64,000 nucleotides of DNA from Balneola sp. (GTDB lineage: Bacteria; Bacteroidota; Rhodothermia; Balneolales; Balneolaceae), in the NCBI GenBank assembly GCA_028284195.1, contig JANQSE010000006.1, forward strand, positions 124,001 to 188,000, given 5' to 3'. A model generated the notes under the pieces. It did not search any database. It was not told the DNA's origin and saw only the letters and a program-made list of their open reading frames with translations. Shown one piece after another: positions 1-8,839 of the stretch (within the stretch, counting starts at the first letter, position 1; each line of letters begins with the position of its first letter). Made by a program: the position numbers and the translations under genes.

Positions 1-2
1 CC

Positions 3-740
3 TCATGTTTATCTCTAAGCTTCATTACTCTGTCGATGCCTGTTCAGGCTCAGTTTGAGGGACAGATCAGTATAAATCTTTATAGCGACAATAACGGGGT
101 AAAGGAAGTTAACCAAATGAGCATGTATGTAACTTCTGATCGCATTTTTCTGAAAGGAGAGGAAGAAATGAATTTTGGTGATTCATTCAATTCCGGTGGG
201 CTTTTGATCAGAAACGACAAAAAAGATTTTGTTGTGTTGATGGAAGATAATGATGCACTGCAGGTAACCAAGTCAGAAATAGAAGGTCTGTTTAATATGT
301 TGGGTTCATGGGGTAGTTCTTCTTCATCTAAAAACCCGGATGAAAAAATGAGCTATACATATACGGGGAAGAAAAGAACCATTAAGGGATATGAAACAAC
401 TGAGCTTTTGATACAGGGAAGAGAGGACGGCGTGGATACATTTATTTCTGTTTGGTTAACACCGAATATTGATATTAACTGGGGAATGCTGGCCGAGCGT
501 TGGAAAAACTTACCTGAGGATGCAGAAGTGGCCGTAAATGGTATTTCTCAGGATGCAGTTTTTAAGGGAAAAAATTTTCCGATGCTTGTAGAGATTACTG
601 ATAAAGGTATTACCAAAACAGTAATGGAAGTGAATACTATCAATGAGTCCAGTATTGCAAAAGCCATGGTTCAGATCCCGACAGGAGTAAACCTTATTGG
701 AGTTACAGAACTGATGTTTAAAATGATGTCAGGGAATTGA
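3..740 (+). CDS. DUF4412-type secreted protein, 5' end outside window
   Basis: The reading frame is open to the left edge of the window, and the in-frame codons before the first ATG at 36 encode a hydrophobic stretch ending ...ITLSMPVQAQFEG. This is the h-region and cleavage site of a signal peptide, so the real start lies upstream of the window and the ATG at 36 lies inside the signal peptide. The mature part (about 230 residues) has the features of DUF4412 proteins: a small beta-rich periplasmic or outer-membrane-associated protein with a central tract reading YTGKKRTIKGYETTELLI and a tail rich in V/T. A Ser-rich loop (GSWGSSSSSKNP) sits near the middle. The family has no established biochemical role. 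It is the only gene on this side of the B12 locus and is separated from it by about 870 bases. Confidence 0.7.
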   Translation, partial: SCLSLSFITLSMPVQAQFEGQISINLYSDNNGVKEVNQMSMYVTSDRIFLKGEEEMNFGDSFNSGGLLIRNDKKDFVVLMEDNDALQVTKSEIEGLFNMLGSWGSSSSSKNPDEKMSYTYTGKKRTIKGYETTELLIQGREDGVDTFISVWLTPNIDINWGMLAERWKNLPEDAEVAVNGISQDAVFKGKNFPMLVEITDKGITKTVMEVNTINESSIAKAMVQIPTGVNLIGVTELMFKMMSGN

Positions 741-899
741 ACGGAGTGATTTTAAATAAAAGTGGGCACATTGGTATTTATTAAAGGAGGAGGTTTCATC
801 CAAACCCAAAGGATGATGTTGGCTAAGTGAATAAGGTCAATCGGGTTCTACAAGCGTGATTAAAGTCCTTGGGATTTCTGCGGCAAATACAATTCTGCT

Positions 900-945
900 A
901 ATCCCGAAAATCAAAACACAATCCCAATAAAACGAGAGCAGGAAA
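900..945 (+). repeat. Dispersed intergenic repeat module A, copy 1
   Basis: A 46-base tract starting AATCCCGAAAATC and ending GAGCAGGAAA matches 53248-53293 at 39 of 46 positions by eye, without gaps. Both copies lie in gene-free spacers. It resembles the AT-rich interspersed tracts common between genes in this phylum. Function unknown. Confidence 0.6.
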
Positions 946-993
946 AGGAATATGGAGAACGTACCCAATCAAGAAACAGTCTGGATCAGAATG

Positions 994-1026
994 GTGTGGA
1001 TCCATCAGTCGCTCCAGCTCCTTCTG
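994..1026 (+). repeat. Dispersed intergenic repeat module B, copy 1
   Basis: GTGTGGATCCATCAGTCGC followed by a CTCCTTCTG end recurs in inverted orientation at 53010-53041. Its neighbour module A keeps the same orientation in both places, so the modules have been shuffled relative to one another. Confidence 0.6.
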
Positions 1027-1135
1027 GATGACATTGATTAAGCTACGAACGGGACTGAAGTCCCTGAGCTTGCTCACTTTCTTAGCTCTATTCCGGTCAT
1101 AAACAAGCAAGAGTTTTTTGCAGGACTAACAACCA

Positions 1136-1267
1136 GTCATTCTGAAGAAGATTAGTGAATGGTTAATGAGCTAATCGTACTGAAGAATCTACCCGGTGTA
1201 GAGGAGACTCTAAAGCGTTGAGTGCATTCTTCTCTCTCGACAGCGGTTGGGAAAGAATCAGGATGAC
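1136..1267. repeat. REP/MITE-like element with terminal inverted repeats
   Basis: The element begins GTCATTCTGA and ends TCAGGATGAC; the end is the reverse complement of the start at 9 of 10 positions. Inside are further partly complementary tracts (GAAGAATCT and ATTCTTCTC). This is the pattern of the GTCATTCTGA / GTCATCCTGA family of non-autonomous intergenic repeats seen in many FCB genomes. No coding capacity. Confidence 0.5.
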
Positions 1268-1354
1268 TCTAGTTGAAGTTAAGCATTGCGTATTCTTTTA
1301 TTGAATGTTGTAATTCCTTTGTTGTTTGTGATTCCATCCGTTCGTACCTTCTCC

Positions 1355-1575
1355 TCAACGGTGTTGGTCTTAAAGCCGCTAAGCAGCTTTGAGTTAAAAG
1401 GGAATTCCGTGACTCCGAGAGCATTCGGAGAAATCGGAAGCTGTTCCCGCAACTGTAATCCTATCATCCCGACAGCTGTCGGGACTGAACCGCAGCCTCA
1501 CCTTTGCCACTGATCAAATGGATCGGGAAGGCGCTGCATAAGGAAAGCCAGGAGACCTGCCAGCACGTAATCATT
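1355..1575 (+). promoter_or_regulatory. Cobalamin riboswitch
   Basis: The stretch carries the conserved core of the B12 riboswitch in order: GGTGTTGGTCTTAAAGCCG (start of P2/P3), AAAAGGGAATTCCGTGA, GGAAGCTGTTCCCGCAACTG, GCCACTG, GGGAAGGCGC and the B12 box GCCAGGAGACCTGCC at 1547-1561. It lies 40 to 50 bases upstream of a BtuB-type receptor, the usual regulon. By family knowledge, adenosylcobalamin binding represses the downstream gene, here probably by hiding its ribosome binding site because no obvious terminator follows the box. The variable arm contains a perfect palindrome (TCCCGACAGCTGTCGGGA, 1467-1484) that looks like a mini-repeat lodged in a peripheral stem. Confidence 0.93.
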
Positions 1576-1616
1576 CATAGTATTCTTCGGGAAAAAGGAT
1601 CTGTCGAATTAGGTTC

Positions 1617-3512
1617 ATGCGATTTTTGTCTCTTTTATTGGTTTTTATGACCGTTTTGTCCATAGGGTTGTCCGCACAAGTAGCAGATACTTTAGAGATG
1701 CAGGAAATTGAAGTTGTTTCAACCCGGTACCGCACACCGGTATTTAAGCAGCCAAGCTATACCGTTACCATCGATTCGTTAGTATTATCAAAGTTAAAAG
1801 GGCAATCTATCGGGAATGTGTTAGGCAGGTATTCTTCCATTTTTGTTCGTTCTAATGCGCCCGGGGCAATTTCCATTGCTTCTTTCCGGGGATTTGGAGG
1901 ACAACAAACTCGTGTGTTGTGGGAAGGGATGCCTATCAACCATTCTATGCTGGGAGTAGTGGACTTATCGCTCTTACAAGCAGGCTCATTCACATCAGTA
2001 GAAGTAAGCCCTGGTTCGTCAAGCTCTGCTTATGGAAGTGGAATAAGTGGCTCCGTAGCATTACAGTCTTTATTGAACACGAAAGAGATAAGCCTGAGCC
2101 AGTCATTTGGTTCAAATGGGAACTTGATTACTTCGGCAAATGGAGGAGTCTCGCTAAATAAGTGGTCAATAGGGGTGGGAGGCAGCTATCAGCAGAATGA
2201 AAATGATTACCGGTACTTTGACCGAAATACCCAACAGGAAGAACATCGGCAGCACGCAGAATTTGATAATATTCAGCTTCAGGCGCAGGCTGGATGGAAG
2301 AAAGAGAGTACAAGGTTTTATTCAAAGTTTTGGTTTCTGAAATCTGATCATGAAATCCCGGAAAATGTATTTGTTGGAGGTGGAACTGCCCGGCAATATG
2401 ATGCGGCTTACCGCTGGATAAACACATTCAATTTCAGAAAGGGAAACATCCAGCATAGATTGAAGACGTATCTGGCACAAACCGAGCTCGATTACTTTGA
2501 CCCAAATCGCGGCATAGAAAGTATAAGTACAGGAAGAGAATGGAATAACGAGTGGTCTGCGGCAATTTTTTTCTCTCCGATATTGATGCTCACAAATGTA
2601 GTATCTGCCCACTTTACAGAAGTAGAAACGAATAATTTTGATGAGGCTCAATACCGGTCTGTACTGAGTGGGCAGGTTATGGCAGAATGGAATCTGGCAA
2701 AGAAATTGGGTGTATTCCCTGGCATTCGTTTTGATTGGTACAACGATTTTGGATCTACATTGAGCCCCTCACTTGGAGTGAACTATCAAATGATTCCAGA
2801 AGAGTTTTATATCCACTCCCAGCTTTCAAGGAATTTTCGGGCACCCACGTTTAACGATTTGTACTGGCCACAGGGAGGCAGCCCTGATCTGGAGCCAGAG
2901 ACAGCAATTAAAACCGAGTTCGGAATTGGAATAAGTGATCGATTATTTGGAATTGGCAATCATGACGTAACTTTTTTCAGGGCAGATATTTCAAATGGGA
3001 TCAGATGGACACCGGGAAGCAGTACCTTTTTTGAAGCTCGAAATTATTTATCTCTTCTAAGCTATGGGTTGGAGTGGACAGCTTCTAAATCAATGAAAGT
3101 TGGAATGGCGAACGCCAGCTATAATCATTCTGCAAGCTATACCAGAGCCACTATTGATGAAACCCGATTTGCCGGGGATGCTGCAGTAAATAATCAACTA
3201 CCCTACGTACCCAGGTGGAAATATTCAGGCGCAATTACTGTTCAGAAAAATAACTTGACAGGTTCACTATCAGGAAGCTGGGTGAGCGAACGATACAGCA
3301 CAGAACAGAATAATCTGAGAAATCCCGAACCACCTTATGTTGTGTTGGATGCTTCTTTCGGGTATTCAAAATCAATTAACAAAACCGAATTTAATCTGAG
3401 CATTCAGGTAAATAATGTATTGGATAAACAGTACGAGATCATCCGTTTGTATCCGCAACCCCTCAGAAATTTTTTAATCACAATAACAATTAAACAAAAA
3501 ACAAAATCATGA
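1617..3512 (+). CDS. btuB: TonB-dependent vitamin B12 receptor (BtuB-like)
   Basis: Outer-membrane receptor of 631 residues. An N-terminal signal peptide (MRFLSLLLVFMTVLSIGLSAQ) is followed by a TonB-box-like segment (EMQEIEVVS), a plug domain at about 45-160 (SIGNVLGRYSSIFVRSN, IASFRGFGGQQTRVLWEG) and a beta-barrel to the C terminus, including the typical NFRAPTFNDLYWPQGGSPDLEPE segment near residue 415 and a closing strand with NNVLDKQYE. TonB-ExbBD would energise transport of the ligand to the periplasm. Assignment to corrinoids rests on the cobalamin riboswitch directly upstream and the BtuG-like partner downstream, whose start overlaps this stop by 4 bases. No btuF/C/D permease gene is in the window. 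Other corrinoid precursors are possible substrates. Confidence 0.88.
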   Translation: MRFLSLLLVFMTVLSIGLSAQVADTLEMQEIEVVSTRYRTPVFKQPSYTVTIDSLVLSKLKGQSIGNVLGRYSSIFVRSNAPGAISIASFRGFGGQQTRVLWEGMPINHSMLGVVDLSLLQAGSFTSVEVSPGSSSSAYGSGISGSVALQSLLNTKEISLSQSFGSNGNLITSANGGVSLNKWSIGVGGSYQQNENDYRYFDRNTQQEEHRQHAEFDNIQLQAQAGWKKESTRFYSKFWFLKSDHEIPENVFVGGGTARQYDAAYRWINTFNFRKGNIQHRLKTYLAQTELDYFDPNRGIESISTGREWNNEWSAAIFFSPILMLTNVVSAHFTEVETNNFDEAQYRSVLSGQVMAEWNLAKKLGVFPGIRFDWYNDFGSTLSPSLGVNYQMIPEEFYIHSQLSRNFRAPTFNDLYWPQGGSPDLEPETAIKTEFGIGISDRLFGIGNHDVTFFRADISNGIRWTPGSSTFFEARNYLSLLSYGLEWTASKSMKVGMANASYNHSASYTRATIDETRFAGDAAVNNQLPYVPRWKYSGAITVQKNNLTGSLSGSWVSERYSTEQNNLRNPEPPYVVLDASFGYSKSINKTEFNLSIQVNNVLDKQYEIIRLYPQPLRNFLITITIKQKTKS

Positions 3513-4564
3513 AACGATCTGTATTTCATCTATTAGTTCTATTATTAATTACAAATCTGGCATGTAAATCAAACAACACGGGTTCTGGTAATGAGGTCAC
3601 ACTCAACGGTGTGATTGTACTCAACGAAGGAAACTTTGGCCGGGCCAATGCCAGCGTAACGGTTTATAATCCTGTTGATAAATCCGTACTTCAAAACCGG
3701 TATGAAAATGCAAATGGCGATCCAATTGGGGATGTGTTACACAGTGTTACCGAAATTGAAGATCGTTTGTATTTGGTGGTTAATAACTCCAATAAGATTG
3801 AGGTGGTCGATAAAAGCTCATTTCAGAACATAGCCACCATTCAGATTGCAAATCAGGCAAGCCCGAGGCAGTTAGTACAGGTAAGTGATACCAAAGCGTA
3901 TGTAACCAACCTTTTTGGAGCATCTGTATCTGTAATTGATCTTGAAAGTAATACAGAAGGTGCAACCATCGCGGTAGGTGCAAACCCGGAAGGAATTGTA
4001 GTAACAGGGGAGCGTGCTTATGTGGCCAACAGTGGTTTTGGTAATGGCAATACAATCAGCATAATTAATACAACAACAAACGAAGTGGTTAACACCCTGA
4101 CTGTAGGCGATAACCCGGTAAGTTTGGTCAAACAAAGCAACGGTAGAGTTTGGGTGGTTTGCGTAGGTGCTTATGGAGATCTTAGTAACCCTGATGATGA
4201 TACACCGGGAAGAATTTTTGTGCTGAATGGGGAAACAGGATCAGTGATAACAAATTTTGAAGTAGGAGGGCACCCCGGCGATTTGGTTTTGAGCGAAACA
4301 GACGGAGTGGCTTATCTTATTAATGGTTCATCGGTGATGAGCATCAATATGAATTCATTCGAAATCCTGAATAGTGAATTTATCAACAGAAGCTTCTATG
4401 CTCTTGGGTTATCCACATCAGACGAAGGGCAATTTATCTGGGGGGCTGATGCGAAAAATTTTGCTCAGGCGGGGCTTGCAATCCAGTACGATGCTAACGG
4501 CGTAAAGGTAGATAGTTTTGCTACCGGAATTATTCCCGGCTCATTCCATTTTGATTCAGAATAG
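3509..4564 (+). CDS. Beta-propeller surface lipoprotein, BtuG-like (YncE/DUF5074)
   Basis: Lipoprotein of 351 residues: signal peptide with lipobox TNLAC near residue 19, then a repeating beta-propeller of about 45 residues per blade. Repeats are recognisable as KIEVVDKSSFQNIATIQI, SVSVIDLESNTEGATIAVG, TISIINTTTNEVVNTLTVG and RIFVLNGETGSVITNFEVGG, each followed by a segment such as NPEGIVV or NPVSLV. The opening NGVIVLNEGNFG is typical of the DUF5074/YncE-like group that includes Bacteroides BtuG, a surface protein that captures cobalamin with very high affinity and forms a lid on BtuB. Translational coupling to the receptor (ATGA overlap) and the shared riboswitch support that role here. The family link is inferred from sequence style and context, not from an alignment. 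Confidence 0.78.
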   Translation: MKRSVFHLLVLLLITNLACKSNNTGSGNEVTLNGVIVLNEGNFGRANASVTVYNPVDKSVLQNRYENANGDPIGDVLHSVTEIEDRLYLVVNNSNKIEVVDKSSFQNIATIQIANQASPRQLVQVSDTKAYVTNLFGASVSVIDLESNTEGATIAVGANPEGIVVTGERAYVANSGFGNGNTISIINTTTNEVVNTLTVGDNPVSLVKQSNGRVWVVCVGAYGDLSNPDDDTPGRIFVLNGETGSVITNFEVGGHPGDLVLSETDGVAYLINGSSVMSINMNSFEILNSEFINRSFYALGLSTSDEGQFIWGADAKNFAQAGLAIQYDANGVKVDSFATGIIPGSFHFDSE

Positions 4565-4744
4565 TGAATACTGATAATGTTTTTAGTTTATGTCTCTGGT
4601 TTAAAATGAATTAATAATTTATATTAAAATATACTTATAAGGTATATTTAATGATGGAAATTTTATTTTCAAATTCTTTTGAGAATAAAATTTATCGGAA
4701 ATAAATTTAGAATGTGTTGATAACTTCAAGAGAATTTTGATTTG

Positions 4745-4785
4745 AAAAATCCTTCTTTATATATATTTAGAGAAGGATTTTTTTA
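4745..4785 (+). terminator. Intrinsic terminator after the btuB operon
   Basis: AAATCCTTCT (4747-4756) and AGAAGGATTT (4771-4780) form a perfect 10-base stem around an AT loop, followed by a run of T to 4784. It lies about 180 bases past the BtuG-like gene and would insulate nrdJ from B12-riboswitch control. Confidence 0.7.
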
Positions 4786-4874
4786 TTTCTGCTATATTTT
4801 CTTCCAAAACAAAAGCTGCTTTTTACGGAAAGAAAATCTGAGTTATATATTTTAAAAAACGAGTTGTAAAACCG

Positions 4875-4903
4875 TGTGGATAAATGTGGAAATTTGTGGA
4901 AAA
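4875..4903 (-). promoter_or_regulatory. Triplet of DnaA-box-like 9-mers upstream of nrdJ
   Basis: TGTGGATAA (4875-4883) is the exact complement of the DnaA box TTATCCACA. TGTGGAAAT (4885-4893) and TGTGGAAAA (4895-4903) follow at exactly 10-base intervals; the last fits TTWTNCACA and the middle one has a single mismatch. One helical turn of spacing places all three on the same DNA face. They lie about 150 bases before the start of nrdJ. Possible roles are DnaA control of the reductase, as known for E. coli nrdAB, or part of a replication origin. Confidence 0.5.
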
Positions 4904-5053
4904 GTAATCCAGATTTAACTTGCTCAACCTTCGTAACACATCTATATTGAATCTCACTTCTAAAGGAGAATTGGCTCCTGGCTTTAGGTGCATTTTTGTT
5001 ATCAGCCCGAAGAAACAGACGACAATAAGCAAAGATATTACGGAGAAAAGTTT

Positions 5054-8000
5054 ATGAAATTTACGCGCTTTTATACCAAAGCAGAATGGAAAACTCCATA
5101 CGATTCAATGAAGTTTGTATCAAGAACTTCAGAGATCAAGAACCCGGATGGTTCACAGGTTTTTCATATGGAAAATGTTCAGGTTCCTGAAAGTTGGTCG
5201 CAGGTTGCTACCGATATTATAGCGCAAAAATATTTCCGTAAAGCAGGGGTGCCGGCCAAACTGAAAAAAGTGACTGAAAAGGGAGTACCTAAGTGGCTGC
5301 AGCGTTCAGAAGCTGACGAAAAAACCATGAAAGAGATTGACGTAAAAGATCGTTTTTCTCATGAGATTGACAGCCGCCAGGTATTTAGCCGTTTGGCAGG
5401 CTGCTGGACCTACTGGGGTTGGAAGCATGACTACTTTGACTCGGAGCAGGATGCAAAGGTTTTCTATGATGAATTATGCTACATGCTTGCCAATCAAATG
5501 GCGGCTCCTAATTCTCCGCAGTGGTTTAATACGGGATTGAACTGGGCGTATGGAATTAATGGCCCGGCGCAAGGCCACTACTATGTAGATGCTAAAACAG
5601 GCAAGCTTACCAAATCAAAAGATTCATATACACACCCTCAGCCACATGCATGCTTCATTCAAAGTGTGGATGATGATTTGGTGAACGAAGGCGGAATCAT
5701 GGATCTTTGGGTTCGTGAAGCACGTTTATTCAAGTACGGCTCGGGAACAGGAAGCAACTTCTCCAACATTCGTGGCGAAAACGAACCGTTAAGTGGCGGC
5801 GGAAAGTCGTCTGGTTTAATGAGCTTCCTTAAAATTGGTGACCGCGCAGCAGGGGCGATCAAATCGGGAGGAACTACCCGCCGTGCGGCAAAAATGGTAA
5901 CACTTGATCTGGATCATCCTGATATCGAAGAATACATCAATTGGAAGGTAAAAGAAGAGCAGAAAGTAGCAGCGTTAGTTGCGGGATCCAAGATCACCCA
6001 GAAACACCTTAAAGATATTATTAAGCTGTGCCATACTCCTGTTGAGATTGAGGGCCGTACTTTTAACGGAGCAATGAGCCGTGATCCGCTGAAGAATAAA
6101 GAGCTTGGAAAAGTAATTCGCCAGGCTAAGCGCGATCAGGTTCCATTGAATTATATCGAGCGTGTTATCCAGTTAGCAGCACAAGGGGTTACTGATCTGG
6201 AATTTGAAACCTATGATACCGACTGGAATTCAGAGGCCTATGCAACAGTAGCGGGACAAAATTCCAACAACTCGGTTCGTGTGCCAAATGCTTTTATGAA
6301 AGCAGTTAAAGACAATGCCCAATGGAATCTGTACTGGAGAATAGAAAAAGAAAGAGCAGAAGAAGAAGGCCGTGATCCCGAGCCGTGCAAAACATTAGAT
6401 GCTACTGAGCTATGGGATCAGATTGCTTATGCAGCATGGGCTTCTGCTGATCCCGGAACACAGTATCACGATACGATTAACGAATGGCATACCTGCCCGG
6501 AAGATGGCGATATTAAAGCGAGTAACCCATGTTCTGAGTATATGTTCCTGGATAATACAGCATGTAATCTTGCTTCGCTAAACTTGATGAAATACTTCGA
6601 AGACGAAGATTGCACTACGTTTGATGTGGAATCGCTTCGTTATGCATCCCGGATCTGGACGGTTGTTCTTGAAATTTCGGTGTTGATGGCTCAGTTCCCT
6701 TCAAAAGAAATTGCCGAGCTTTCTTATGTATTCAGAACGCTGGGCTTAGGATACGCTAACATCGGTGCCGCTCTAATGGTACAGGGAATTCCTTATGATA
6801 GCGATATGGGAACTGCTATTGCCGGTGCAGTTACAGCGATTATGCATATGCAATCGTACGAAACCAGTGCTGAAATGGCTGGCGAACTTGGTGCCTTCGA
6901 AGGGTATGAGAGAAATAAGGAGCACATGCTTCGCGTGATGAGAAACCACCAAAGAGCGGCATATAACGCAGACCCGAAAGAGTATGAGGGATTGACTGTA
7001 AAGCCAATGGGAATTGATGCTACTATTTGCCCGGAATACTTGTTGAAAGCAGCGCGTGTGAATGCAGACCGGGCAGTAGAGCGTGGCGAAGAGTATGGAT
7101 ACAGAAATGCTCAGGTTACTGTTCTTGCTCCAACCGGAACCATTGGTTTGGTGATGGATTGCGATACAACTGGTGTAGAGCCTGATTTTGCATTGGTAAA
7201 GTTCAAAAAGCTTGCTGGCGGTGGTTATTTCAAGATCATTAATCAGAGCGTGCCAAAAGCACTTAAAACACTTGGTTATTCTGCTAAAGAATCAAAAGCA
7301 ATTATTGACTATGCTAAAGGTGCAGCAACATTAGAAGGTTGTCCGCACATCAATCCTGAAAGCCTGAAGGCAAAAGGATTTACGGATGAAAAACTCGAAG
7401 CTGTTGAAGCGGCATTACCAAGTAGTTTTGATATCAAGTTTGCATTCAATCAGTGGACGCTGGGCGAAGATTTCTGTAAAGAAGTACTTGGTATCACTGA
7501 AGAGCAGCTAGGCGATGTAACCTTTGATATGCTGCGCCATTTAGGTTTCAGCCGCGATCAGATCACAGAAGCAAACGATTACGTGTGTGGAACTATGACG
7601 GTGGAAGGAGCTCCGCATCTGAAAGAAGAGCATTTGCCGATATTTGATTGTGCCAATAAATGCGGAAGAACCGGAACCCGGTTTATTTCAGCAAGAGGCC
7701 ACATACGAATGATGGCAGCAGCGCAGCCATTCCTTTCAGGAGCAATTTCAAAAACCATTAACCTTCCAAACGAAGCAACCATCGAAGACATGAAAGAAGC
7801 GTATATGCTTTCATGGGAAATGATGTTGAAGGCGAATGCCCTCTATCGGGATGGTTCAAAACTCAGCCAGCCATTGAACAGCCTTGCGGATGTGTTTGAA
7901 GAATTGGATGAAGAAGAAACAACAGATGCTCCAACAGTTGCTGCACAAGACAAAGTGGTGGAAATTGCCGAGCGAATCATTCATAAATATGTAGCCCGTC

Positions 8001-8662
8001 GCCAGAGATTGCCATTCCGCAGAGAAGGATACACCCAAAAAGTGAAAATTGGTGGGCAGAGTGTTTACCTGAGAACCGGTGAGTACGAAAACGGCCAGCT
8101 GGGTGAGATCTTTATCGATATGCACCGTGAAGGGGCGGCATTCAGAAGCTTACTGAACTGCTTTGCGATCTCGATCTCATTAGGGCTTCAGCATGGTGTT
8201 CCACTCGAAGAATTTGTAGATGCTTTTGTATTTACCAAGTTCGAGCCAAGCGGAATGGTTACAGGAAATCCACATGTGAAAATGAGTACCTCTGTAATAG
8301 ATTACATTTTCCGTGAGCTTGCAGTCGCTTACCTGGGCAGAGAAGATCTTGCTCATGTTCCGGCAGAGGAAATCACAACCCGTGATTTGCGCCCGACAGC
8401 AGGCGGAGAAGTTGTAGAAACTACTACCCAGGTAATCAGCGAGCCGGTCGCAGCTCCTGCACCTGTTGCAGAAAGCACAGCAGAGCCTGTTGTTGTTAAA
8501 GCTGAAACTCAGGTTTCTTCCGGTTACGAAAGTGATTATGAAAAGGCGAAGCAACTTGGCTATACCGGTGATGCCTGTCCGGAATGCGGAAGTATGACCA
8601 TGGTTCGTAATGGAACGTGTATGAAGTGCATTACCTGCGGCTCAACCTCAGGTTGCAGCTAG
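5054..8662 (+). CDS. nrdJ: Adenosylcobalamin-dependent (class II) ribonucleotide reductase
   Basis: Cytoplasmic enzyme of about 1202 residues that reduces ribonucleotides to deoxyribonucleotides using adenosylcobalamin as radical source, independent of oxygen. Diagnostic segments are [16 protein letters not shown] (about 230), [21 protein letters not shown] (about 495), [21 protein letters not shown] (about 690) and a C-terminal Cys-rich tail with CPECG...CMKCITCG, the redox/zinc-ribbon end typical of long NrdJ proteins. The ATG at 5054 is preferred over an in-frame ATG at 4988 because GGAG stands 8 bases before it and family members begin at MKFTR. A Pro/Ala/Val/Glu-rich linker precedes the tail. 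The B12 uptake genes immediately upstream supply its cofactor. A strong terminator follows at 8791. Confidence 0.95.
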   Translation: MKFTRFYTKAEWKTPYDSMKFVSRTSEIKNPDGSQVFHMENVQVPESWSQVATDIIAQKYFRKAGVPAKLKKVTEKGVPKWLQRSEADEKTMKEIDVKDRFSHEIDSRQVFSRLAGCWTYWGWKHDYFDSEQDAKVFYDELCYMLANQMAAPNSPQWFNTGLNWAYGINGPAQGHYYVDAKTGKLTKSKDSYTHPQPHACFIQSVDDDLVNEGGIMDLWVREARLFKYGSGTGSNFSNIRGENEPLSGGGKSSGLMSFLKIGDRAAGAIKSGGTTRRAAKMVTLDLDHPDIEEYINWKVKEEQKVAALVAGSKITQKHLKDIIKLCHTPVEIEGRTFNGAMSRDPLKNKELGKVIRQAKRDQVPLNYIERVIQLAAQGVTDLEFETYDTDWNSEAYATVAGQNSNNSVRVPNAFMKAVKDNAQWNLYWRIEKERAEEEGRDPEPCKTLDATELWDQIAYAAWASADPGTQYHDTINEWHTCPEDGDIKASNPCSEYMFLDNTACNLASLNLMKYFEDEDCTTFDVESLRYASRIWTVVLEISVLMAQFPSKEIAELSYVFRTLGLGYANIGAALMVQGIPYDSDMGTAIAGAVTAIMHMQSYETSAEMAGELGAFEGYERNKEHMLRVMRNHQRAAYNADPKEYEGLTVKPMGIDATICPEYLLKAARVNADRAVERGEEYGYRNAQVTVLAPTGTIGLVMDCDTTGVEPDFALVKFKKLAGGGYFKIINQSVPKALKTLGYSAKESKAIIDYAKGAATLEGCPHINPESLKAKGFTDEKLEAVEAALPSSFDIKFAFNQWTLGEDFCKEVLGITEEQLGDVTFDMLRHLGFSRDQITEANDYVCGTMTVEGAPHLKEEHLPIFDCANKCGRTGTRFISARGHIRMMAAAQPFLSGAISKTINLPNEATIEDMKEAYMLSWEMMLKANALYRDGSKLSQPLNSLADVFEELDEEETTDAPTVAAQDKVVEIAERIIHKYVARRQRLPFRREGYTQKVKIGGQSVYLRTGEYENGQLGEIFIDMHREGAAFRSLLNCFAISISLGLQHGVPLEEFVDAFVFTKFEPSGMVTGNPHVKMSTSVIDYIFRELAVAYLGREDLAHVPAEEITTRDLRPTAGGEVVETTTQVISEPVAAPAPVAESTAEPVVVKAETQVSSGYESDYEKAKQLGYTGDACPECGSMTMVRNGTCMKCITCGSTSGCS

Positions 8663-8668
8663 ATAGGC

Positions 8669-8757
8669 TGTCTTTGCGAGGGTTGTTGGCTTGCCGCAAC
8701 CCCGAAGCAATCTCTTTCAATAAGTTTAAGATTGCTTCGTCTTGCTCGCAATGACGA
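8669..8757. repeat. REP-like palindromic intergenic element
   Basis: Nested inverted repeats: TTGCGAG (8674-8680) with CTCGCAA (8745-8751), and CGAAGCAATCT (8703-8713) with AGATTGCTTCG (8729-8739). The ends match the widespread CGTCATTGCGAG...GAAGCAATCT family of intergenic palindromes. It is located just after the nrdJ stop codon. Confidence 0.65.
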
Positions 8758-8790
8758 ATTACTAAACACTCTTTTCATGGAGAACAGGAT

Positions 8791-8825
8791 AAACCCTGGC
8801 TGGCTGAATGCCAGTCGGGGTTTTT
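8791..8825 (+). terminator. Intrinsic terminator of nrdJ
   Basis: Fourteen consecutive pairs (8791-8804 with 8810-8823, two of them G-U) close a 5-base loop, and T residues follow to 8825. A 16-codon frame starting at ATG 8777 spans the hairpin but shows no sign of being a gene. Confidence 0.8.
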
Positions 8826-8839
8826 AAATATCCGATAGA

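Larger units (their letters stand above)
741..1354. other. Gene-free spacer of repeat fragments
   Basis: No convincing gene is present. The stretch contains two short modules that recur around 53010-53293 (see repeat entries at 900 and 994) and a 132-base element with imperfect terminal inverted repeats (1136-1267). The longest open frames are on the minus strand (898-1110 and 1279-1467), have no family resemblance and run through the repeat modules. Confidence 0.6.
4565..5053. other. AT-rich spacer upstream of nrdJ
   Basis: This 489-base stretch holds no gene. Its first 280 bases are very AT-rich and include the intrinsic terminator at 4745-4785 and one TGTTGATAA 9-mer (4715-4723). The second half carries the DnaA-box-like triplet at 4875-4903. 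An AACACATCTATATTGA tract near 4935 only loosely resembles an NrdR box. Confidence 0.6.

Noticed and set aside
898..1110. Minus-strand open frame of 70 codons
   Set aside because: Runs through repeat modules A and B, has no family features, and similar chance frames arise at the second copy (52853-53059).
4988..5053. Earlier in-frame ATG for nrdJ
   Set aside because: No ribosome binding site and no family similarity in the added 22 residues; ATG 5054 has GGAG at the right distance.
4565..5053. Replication origin
   Set aside because: DnaA-box-like motifs and AT-rich DNA fit, but both flanking genes read in the same direction, dnaA/dnaN are absent and GC skew could not be computed. Kept as a finding about regulation instead.
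8777..8827. 16-codon open frame spanning the nrdJ terminator
   Set aside because: Coincides with the hairpin and has no ribosome binding site; coding is not supported.
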